A stretch of 5,649 nucleotides of DNA. Origin: Betaproteobacteria bacterium (GTDB lineage Bacteria; Pseudomonadota; Gammaproteobacteria; Burkholderiales; Casimicrobiaceae). The notes under the pieces are model-generated. The model had not been told where the DNA came from, made no database searches, and worked only from the letters and a program-made list of their open reading frames with translations. Below are positions 1 through 5,649 of the stretch, piece by piece; the stretch's first letter is position 1, and the number at the start of each line of letters is the position of its first letter. A program made the translations under genes and the position numbers. The stretch spans positions 1 to 5,649 of the forward strand of contig VBCZ01000062.1 in assembly GCA_005889025.1 (NCBI GenBank), written 5' to 3'.

Positions 1-241
1 GACAGACGATCCGGTGAAAATGTATTTGAACGACATTTTCACTATTGCCGGAAATCTCACCGGCGCACCCGCGATGTCGATTCCCTGCGGCTTCGACCGC
101 GAGGGGCTTCCGATCGGACTGCAGATCCAAGGCAACTACTTCGCCGAGGCAAGCATCCTGAATGCCGCGCATCGCTTCCAGCAGGCGACGGATTGGCACA
201 CGCGCGAGCCTGCGGCGGTCGCGCTCGAAACGCTTCGATGA
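1..241 (+). CDS. gatA: Asp-tRNA(Asn)/Glu-tRNA(Gln) amidotransferase subunit A, C-terminal end (partial)
   Basis: This is the last 79 or so codons of GatA, the amidase subunit of GatCAB, which frees ammonia from glutamine so that mischarged Glu-tRNA(Gln) or Asp-tRNA(Asn) can be converted to the correct aminoacyl-tRNA. The reading frame is open from base 2 and begins TDDPVKMYLNDIFTIAGNLT, a strongly conserved stretch of the amidase-signature family, followed by SIPCGF and GLPIGLQIQG, the closing strands of the fold. The Ser-cisSer-Lys catalytic triad lies upstream, outside the window. The gene ends with TGA at 239-241, which overlaps the ATG of gatB (ATGA), the usual sign of an operon with translational coupling. 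Nothing looks damaged in this part. Identification is by family motifs recognised by eye. Confidence 0.95.
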   Translation, partial: TDDPVKMYLNDIFTIAGNLTGAPAMSIPCGFDREGLPIGLQIQGNYFAEASILNAAHRFQQATDWHTREPAAVALETLR

Positions 242-1614
242 GCTGGGAAGTCGTCATCGGGCTCGAGACCCACGCCCAGCTTTCGACGGTCTCGAAGATA
301 TTCTCCGGCGCCTCGACCGCATTCGGTGCCCTGCCCAATACGCAGACGTCGGCGATCGATATCGCCCTTCCCGGTGTGCTGCCGTCGCTCAACAAGGGCG
401 CGGTCGAGCGCGCGATCAAGTTCGGACTCGCGGTCAACGGCACGATCAACCGACGCAGCGTTTTCGCGCGCAAGAATTACTTTTATCCCGATCTGCCCAA
501 GGGATATCAGATCAGCCAGTACGAGATACCGATCGTTAATGGCGGCAGGATCCGCATCGTCTCGCCGACGCGCGGCGAAATAGACGTCCACCTGACTCGG
601 GCGCATCTGGAAGAGGACGCCGGCAAGTCGCTGCACGAGGACTTCCATGGGATGACCGGCATCGATCTCAACCGCGCCGGCACGCCGCTGCTCGAGATCG
701 TGTCCGAGCCCGAGCTGCGCAGCGCCGAAGAGGCGGTCGCGTACACGAAGACACTGCATGGGCTCGTCCGCTGGATCGGCATATGCGACGGCAATATGCA
801 GGAAGGAAGCTTCCGCTTCGACGCTAACGTGTCGGTCCGGCCGGCCGGTGAAACCAAGCTCGGTACGCGCTGCGAAATCAAGAATCTGAACAGTTTCCGC
901 TTTCTGCAGCAGGCGATCGAGTTCGAGGTCCGACGGCAGATCGAGCTGGTCGAGGACGGCGGCAGCGTCGTCCAGGAAACGCGACTATTCGATGCCGAGT
1001 GAGGTGAAACGGATTTGCCGCCGCTGGTCGTAGACGCTGCGTGGATCGCGCGCATCAAGTCGGAATTGCCTGAGCTGCCTGCCGTCAAGAAGCATTTGTA
1101 CATGACACAGCATGCCCTGCCGGCATCCGATGCCGAGGCGCTCGTCAGCAGCCGTGAGATGTCGGACTACTTCGAGCACACGGTCGGCGCTGGTGTCGAT
1201 CCCAGACTGGCGACCAACTGGATACTTGGCGAGGTATCGGCGGCGCTCAATAAACACGAAATCGATATTTCACAGGCGCCGGTGACGTCGAAGCTCCTGG
1301 CCGGTCTCCTGAAACGGATCGACGACGGCACGATCTCGAACAAGATGGCCAAAGACGTATTCGGCCCGATGTGGGCCGGCGATGGCGATGCCGACGAGAT
1401 AATCGCAGCCAAGGGACTGACCCAAATCTCCGACGAATCCACCCTCGAAAAAATTGTCGACGACGTGCTCGCCGCGAATCCCGCCACCGTCGCCGGATAC
1501 AAGTCGGGAAAGGTGAAAGCGTTCAATTCGCTGGTCGGCAAGGCGATGGCCGCGAGCAGGGGCAAGGCCAACCCCGCGCAGGTCAACGCCATTCTCAGGA
1601 AAAAACTGAGCTAG
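238..1614 (+). pseudogene. gatB: Asp-tRNA(Asn)/Glu-tRNA(Gln) amidotransferase subunit B, interrupted by an in-frame stop and an 18-codon gap
   Basis: GatB binds the tRNA and carries the kinase/transamidase site of GatCAB. The start is ATG 238, overlapping the gatA stop. Residues 1-254 are the catalytic cradle domain: EVVIGLETHAQLS (metal-site Glu/His), FARKNYFYPDLPKGYQISQ, HLEEDAGKS, and the family signature DLNRAGTPLLEIV. Reading then meets TGA at 1000-1002, where relatives usually have a basic residue (for example DPDR/K-GET); a CGA to TGA change would explain it. In the same frame come GET and directly DLPPLVVD, whereas the family normally has a block like RSMRSKEEANDYRYFPDP between them, so about 54 bp are missing. 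From 1015 on, the helical and YqeY-like tail domains look intact (SSREMSDYF, ATNWILGEVSAALN, GTISNKMAKDVF, GKANPAQVN) to the stop at 1612-1614. The total is about 18 codons shorter than usual. Either the gene is broken, the two parts are translated separately, or the assembly is wrong. Confidence 0.88.
1001..1017 (+). promoter_or_regulatory. possible reinitiation site inside gatB (Shine-Dalgarno plus TTG)
   Basis: Just after and overlapping the in-frame TGA of gatB lies GAGGTG (1001-1006), a good Shine-Dalgarno match, 8 bases before a TTG at 1015 that is in frame with the C-terminal half. If used, it would give a separate 199-residue polypeptide with the helical and tail domains. The match may be accidental: the same bases encode the conserved Gly-Glu-Thr of normal GatB. 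Confidence 0.25.
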
Positions 1615-1637
1615 CTGCCGCATATTCGACCTGGAAC

Positions 1638-1664
1638 CAGCGCGTGCGAATGAATTCGCAGCTG
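1638..1664. terminator. hairpin between convergent gatB and ettA, candidate bidirectional terminator
   Basis: In the 61-bp gap between the two convergent stop codons, CAGC (1638-1641) pairs with GCTG (1661-1664) and TGCGAA (1645-1650) pairs perfectly with TTCGCA (1655-1660). The loop is TGAA, and a three-base bulge (GCG) lies on the left arm. The position is right for ending transcription from both sides, but neither strand has a clear run of T after the stem, so it is not a classical intrinsic terminator. Confidence 0.4.
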
Positions 1665-1675
1665 CGGAGCGGCGC

Positions 1676-3295
<1,620 letters not shown>

Positions 3296-3326
3296 CGGTG
3301 TTTACCGCTGCGGAACAGAAAGCCGG

Positions 3327-3332
3327 ATTATC
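3327..3332 (-). promoter_or_regulatory. weak candidate -10 element upstream of ettA
   Basis: The 102-bp gap 3296-3397 between the DUF4124 stop and the ettA start contains GATAAT on the - strand, one base from TATAAT, 31 bases before the ettA ATG. No TTGACA-like hexamer lies at the right distance, so an independent ettA promoter is only a suggestion. The same gap has a small GC hairpin, GCGGC-TGGA-GCCGC (3378-3391), right after the upstream gene, without a T run. Nothing else is apparent there. Confidence 0.2.
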
Positions 3333-3397
3333 GCAGCTTGTACGCTGGACCGCCGGAGGCCGCGCCCAATGCGCGCTGCGGCTGGAGCCGCCGGGAA

Positions 3398-4132
3398 CTA
3401 CTTCGTTGTCGTGGACGCGCCCTTAACGTTCGACACTGAGGCCGGTGGGCTCACCGCATTGCCCGCTTGGGGCGACGCTGGACCGGTCGATTTTTGTTGC
3501 TCGGCCCGAAGCTCTCGAAAGCGCTGCTTGTCGTCGTCGTACTTCGCGCTCAAGGTAGCCAGCTCGGCCTTTCGCTGCACCAGCAACGTCGCCTGGCGGG
3601 CGAGCTCCGCGTCGATCCCCGCAAGCTCGGTCTCGAGCGCGTTGGGGACGGTCTTGCCGGCAAAGGCGAGCTTCTGCTTTTGCAATTCCTGCTGCCTGCG
3701 AGAGAGGTCGGCCGTGTATTCCTCGGCGGACTTGAGTTGGCTTTCGATCGCCGAAAGCGCGCGTCTGCGTGCAAACTCGATCTCTTCCTCGCTGGTGTAG
3801 GAGTGCAGGAGAGCCGTATCGCGACGAGTTTTGATCTCTTGCGCCCTGGCGATCGCACGCTGACGCTCTTCTTCCGCTTCCTTGGCCTTTTGTTGGGCCG
3901 GCGTCAAGGCGGGGTCGATCTTCTTGACCGGACGACCTTTTTTGTCGAAGACCACACTGCCCTTGTTCATGGCATCGGCCGGCATTTGATCGCTGTAATG
4001 CACGACGCCCTGATCGTCGGTCCATTTGTACAACCCGGCGCCCCGGGCGGGCATCGCACTCAGCGCCGCCGCCACTGCGAGCAGCATAAGCGCTTGCAAC
4101 CCGGTATTCGCCATGTATTCGCTCTTGATCAC
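3398..4132 (-). CDS. DUF4124 domain protein with signal peptide and long coiled coil (probably periplasmic)
   Basis: The function is unknown. From the GTG at 4132 the protein has 244 residues. Residues 1-32 look like a Sec signal peptide: a short N-region with Lys3, a hydrophobic core LQALMLLAVAAALSA, then MPARGA as a likely cleavage region. A DUF4124 module follows (about 33-72: GLYKWTDDQGVVHYSDQMP), then about 130 residues of charged helix, probably coiled coil (KAKEAEEERQRAIARAQ; TSEEEIEFARRRALSAIESQ; repeated E/K/Q/L), and a low-complexity Ser/Ala/Pro/Thr tail (about 207-244). I chose GTG 4132 because GAGGA sits 5 bases upstream. An ATG at 4114 gives a signal peptide with no positive charge, and an ATG at 4177 overlapping the pyrE stop (ATGA) gives an unusually long basic N-region with no good ribosome site. 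The gene lies 41 bp downstream of pyrE and is probably co-transcribed with it. Such proteins are common in Beta- and Gammaproteobacteria. Confidence 0.85.
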   Translation of the reverse strand: MIKSEYMANTGLQALMLLAVAAALSAMPARGAGLYKWTDDQGVVHYSDQMPADAMNKGSVVFDKKGRPVKKIDPALTPAQQKAKEAEEERQRAIARAQEIKTRRDTALLHSYTSEEEIEFARRRALSAIESQLKSAEEYTADLSRRQQELQKQKLAFAGKTVPNALETELAGIDAELARQATLLVQRKAELATLSAKYDDDKQRFRELRAEQQKSTGPASPQAGNAVSPPASVSNVKGASTTTK

Positions 4133-4137
4133 GCTCT

Positions 4138-4142
4138 TCCTC
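4138..4142 (-). promoter_or_regulatory. ribosome binding site that decides the DUF4124 start
   Basis: Read on the - strand, GAGGA is followed by AAGAGC-type spacing and GTG (4132-4130). It is the only strong Shine-Dalgarno match near the three possible starts (4177 ATG, 4132 GTG, 4114 ATG) and gives an N-terminus with one lysine before the hydrophobic core, as expected of a signal peptide. Confidence 0.6.
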
Positions 4143-4173
4143 GCCCTGTTCCGGTCCCGCCGCTTGAAATGAG

Positions 4174-4818
4174 TCATGCCGCCACGCCATATTCCTGTCG
4201 GTACGCGCCGACGGCGCGGCTGTGCGCCGCGAGATCGGCTCGACGGCTGATCAGATCCAGCAGGTCGTCGAGCGTCGCGATTGCGAATACGGGTATCCCG
4301 AACTCCTTATGCAACTCCTGTACCGCCGAGCGCGTTCCTCGTCCACGCTCCATGCGATCGAAGGCGATCAGCACGCCGGCCGGCATGGCGCCATGGGCGC
4401 GAATCAGTTCGATTGCCTCGCGCTTGGCGCCGCCATCGGTGATGACATCGTCGATAATGAGGACCCGTCCTTTCAGCGCAGCACCGACCATTGCCCCGCC
4501 TTCACCGTGGTCCTTGGCTTCCTTTCGGTTATAGCTGTACGGCAGATTGTGACCTTTTTCGGCCAAAGCAATGGCCGTCGTGGCGGCCAGGGTGATGCCC
4601 TTGTAGGCCGGGCCGAAAAGCTGATCGCATGTCATGCCGGAGGCCAGATAGGCCTCGGCATAGAATTGGCCGAGGCGGCGCAGGCTTTCTCCGTCATTGA
4701 ACAATCCGGCGTTGAAAAAATAGGGGGTTTTGCGTCCTGCCTTGGTGACGAATTCGCCGAATCGAAGCACGTCGCATGCCAAAGCAAACTCGAGAAACGC
4801 CTGACGAAACTCGGACAT
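4174..4818 (-). CDS. pyrE: orotate phosphoribosyltransferase
   Basis: PyrE converts orotate and PRPP to OMP and pyrophosphate, the fifth step of pyrimidine synthesis, in the cytosol. The 214-residue length fits the bacterial family (213 in E. coli). Visible features are FGEFVTKAGRKTPYFFNAG (20-38; Lys26 and the orotate-binding FFNAG), FGPAYKGI (68-75; Lys73), the mobile catalytic loop NRKEAKDHGEGG (97-108), and the PRPP-binding strand and loop VLIIDDVITDGGAKRE (119-134). The loop reads ITDGGA where the E. coli enzyme has ITAGTA, probably a lineage variant. ATG 4818 gives the family N-terminus MSEFRQAFLEFAL; an in-frame TTG at 4857 would add 13 non-conserved residues. The Shine-Dalgarno is weak. 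A TATACT hexamer lies about 40 bases upstream. The stop (4174-4176) precedes the DUF4124 gene on the same strand. The gene looks intact, in contrast to its neighbours ettA and exonuclease III. Confidence 0.96.
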   Translation of the reverse strand: MSEFRQAFLEFALACDVLRFGEFVTKAGRKTPYFFNAGLFNDGESLRRLGQFYAEAYLASGMTCDQLFGPAYKGITLAATTAIALAEKGHNLPYSYNRKEAKDHGEGGAMVGAALKGRVLIIDDVITDGGAKREAIELIRAHGAMPAGVLIAFDRMERGRGTRSAVQELHKEFGIPVFAIATLDDLLDLISRRADLAAHSRAVGAYRQEYGVAA

Positions 4819-4857
4819 CGCAAGGGTAAAAAGCGCGGCGTGGCGACCGGGTTGCAA

Positions 4858-4863
4858 AGTATA
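4858..4863 (-). promoter_or_regulatory. pyrE: candidate -10 element of the pyrE promoter
   Basis: The 71-bp region between the divergent pyrE and exonuclease III genes holds TATACT on the - strand (one mismatch to TATAAT), about 40 bases before the pyrE ATG. It is part of the palindrome GTATAC (4859-4864), so it could also serve the + strand, but neither direction has a recognisable -35 hexamer at 16-18 bp. Confidence 0.35.
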
Positions 4864-4889
4864 CCGCGCCCGAAGGGCAGCCTCTGCAC

Positions 4890-5614
4890 ATGCGGATCGT
4901 CACACTCAACGTAAACGGCATTCGCTCCGCCGAGCGCAAAGGATTGGCGCGCTGGCTCCGGCGCGTCGAGCCTTGGGATGTCGTATGCCTGCAGGAGATC
5001 AAGGCGCATGTCGACGATGTACCCAAAGCAGGGGATACAGCGGAGTCGCGCTGTACAGCAAGAAGCCCGCGGTGTTGCGCAGCGGATTCGGCAGCAGCGA
5101 GTTCGATGCCGAAGGCCGCTACGTGGAAGCCGACTTCGGGCCCTTGAGCGTCATCAGCGTGTACCTGCCTTCGGGCTCGAGCTCGCCTGTTCGCCAGCTC
5201 GCGAAATTCCGCTTTCTTGCACAGTTCCTTCCCCACCTCCTGCAGCTGCGCGATGCGGGCCGCGAAGTGATCCTCTGCGGCGACTGGAATATCGCGCACC
5301 AGCCGATCGACCTCAAGAACTGGCGCAGCAACCAAAAGAACTCCGGCTTCCTGCCCGAGGAACGGGCGTGGCTCTCGCGCGTTTTCGACGAGGTCGGGTT
5401 CGTCGATGTGTTCCGCACGATCAACAAGGAACCCGAGCAATACACGTGGTGGTCCAATCGCGGCCAGGCATGGGCGAAGAACGTGGGATGGCGCATCGAC
5501 TATCAGATCGCAACGCCCGGAATCGCCGCCCGGGCGCGCAGCGCCGCGATCTATACGAACCGGCGCTTCTCGGATCACGCCCCCCTGATCATCGATTACG
5601 AATACGAAATCTAA
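4890..5614 (+). pseudogene. xthA: exodeoxyribonuclease III / AP endonuclease (ExoA type), frameshifted by a deletion of about 49 bp
   Basis: Enzymes of this family cut DNA at abasic sites and remove 3' blocking groups in base excision repair. The start ATG 4890 gives MRIVTLNVNGIRSAERKG (Asn7 of the active site) and VVCLQEIK (metal-binding Glu36), with the family frame continuing to about Pro45 (5022-5024). The family then resumes in the -1 frame at SRGYSGVALYSKK (5027 on) and runs to TAA at 5612-5614 with all later motifs: FDAEGRYVEADFG, SVYLPSGSS, GDWNIAH (catalytic Asp/Asn), NWRSNQKNSGFLP, YTWWSNRGQAWAKNVGWRIDY, and SDHAPL (catalytic Asp-His). Relatives have about 19 residues between the DD-hydrophobic-P position and GYSG; here 8 bases remain, so about 49 bp are missing. 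Without repair of the frame, translation ends at 5145-5147 after 85 residues, most of them meaningless after residue 45. The gene is either broken or misassembled. It is divergent from pyrE. Confidence 0.88.
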
Positions 5615-5635
5615 GGGACCGAAAGAGAAGAGACC

Positions 5636-5649
5636 GTGTTGCGCATTTC
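5636..5649 (+). CDS. possible start of a further gene (partial, unidentified)
   Basis: After the exonuclease III stop, a purine-rich stretch AAAGAGAAGAGA (5622-5633) precedes GTG at 5636, which opens a frame reading M-L-R-I before the window ends. The spacing suits a ribosome binding site, but four codons are too few to identify anything or to prove that it is a gene. Confidence 0.25.

Noticed and set aside
136..759. Open frame (207 codons) on the - strand across the gatA/gatB junction
   Set aside because: It is antisense to strongly conserved GatA/GatB sequence, is rich in Arg and Asp as expected of a shadow frame, and has no motif.
1015..1614. Separate novel gene of 199 residues after gatB
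   Set aside because: The protein is plainly the helical and YqeY-like tail part of GatB, in the same frame as the upstream half; it is a fragment or coupled part, not a new gene.
3378..3391. Small GC hairpin after the DUF4124 gene as a terminator
   Set aside because: It has only 5 base pairs and no T run, in a GC-rich stretch where such stems occur by chance; mentioned only in the ettA upstream entry.
3467..4534. Long open frame (355 codons) on the + strand opposite the DUF4124 and pyrE genes
   Set aside because: It lies antisense to two well-recognised genes, has a composition typical of a GC-rich shadow frame (R, G, L runs), and shows no family motif.
5018..5033. Programmed -1 frameshift in the exonuclease III gene at CCCAAAG
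   Set aside because: The heptamer resembles a slippery site, but the reading phase is CCC-AAA, not C-CCA-AAG, so it is out of register. A slip would also not restore the roughly 16 missing conserved residues.
4694..5578. Long open frame (294 codons) on the - strand opposite exonuclease III and the pyrE start
   Set aside because: The opposite strand carries clear exonuclease III motifs over the whole stretch; the translation shows no recognisable domain and is a GC-rich shadow.

Overview
This window looks like chromosomal housekeeping DNA from a GC-rich proteobacterium, most likely a betaproteobacterium. The proteins read as beta/gamma-proteobacterial types (GatA/GatB, EttA, PyrE, ExoA-type exonuclease III, a DUF4124 envelope protein). 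The grouping of gatA-gatB with pyrE, a DUF4124 gene and exonuclease III resembles what I recall from Burkholderiales-type genomes. I see no mobile element, CRISPR array, tRNA or rRNA.

Layout: (1) + strand 1-1614, the 3' end of gatA overlapping gatB by ATGA; (2) a 61-bp gap between convergent genes with a hairpin at 1638-1664; (3) - strand 4818 down to 1676, an apparent pyrE - DUF4124 - ettA cluster; (4) a 71-bp divergent intergenic region (4819-4889); (5) + strand 4890-5614, an ExoA-type exonuclease III gene, followed by a possible start of another gene at the right edge.

The main observation is damage. Three of the conserved genes each lack a short block of family-conserved sequence of about 45-54 bp. 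gatB lacks about 18 residues and also has an in-frame TGA next to the gap. ettA lacks about 15 residues just after the switch histidine of its first ATPase domain, with the frame kept open. The exonuclease III gene lacks about 16 residues and is frameshifted. The intact pyrE and DUF4124 genes show no such gap. Three similar-sized deletions within 4 kb, in otherwise well-conserved genes, suggest either a shared deletion process (early gene decay) or a systematic assembly artefact. The sequence alone cannot decide between them. A less likely reading is that gatB is now two translationally coupled polypeptides.

Functionally the genes are unlinked housekeeping roles: GatCAB makes Gln-tRNA(Gln)/Asn-tRNA(Asn) by transamidation, EttA is a ribosome-associated translation factor, PyrE makes OMP in pyrimidine synthesis, exonuclease III repairs abasic sites, and the DUF4124 protein is probably periplasmic. 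I found no convincing new system; the repeated deletion pattern is what deserves a second look.
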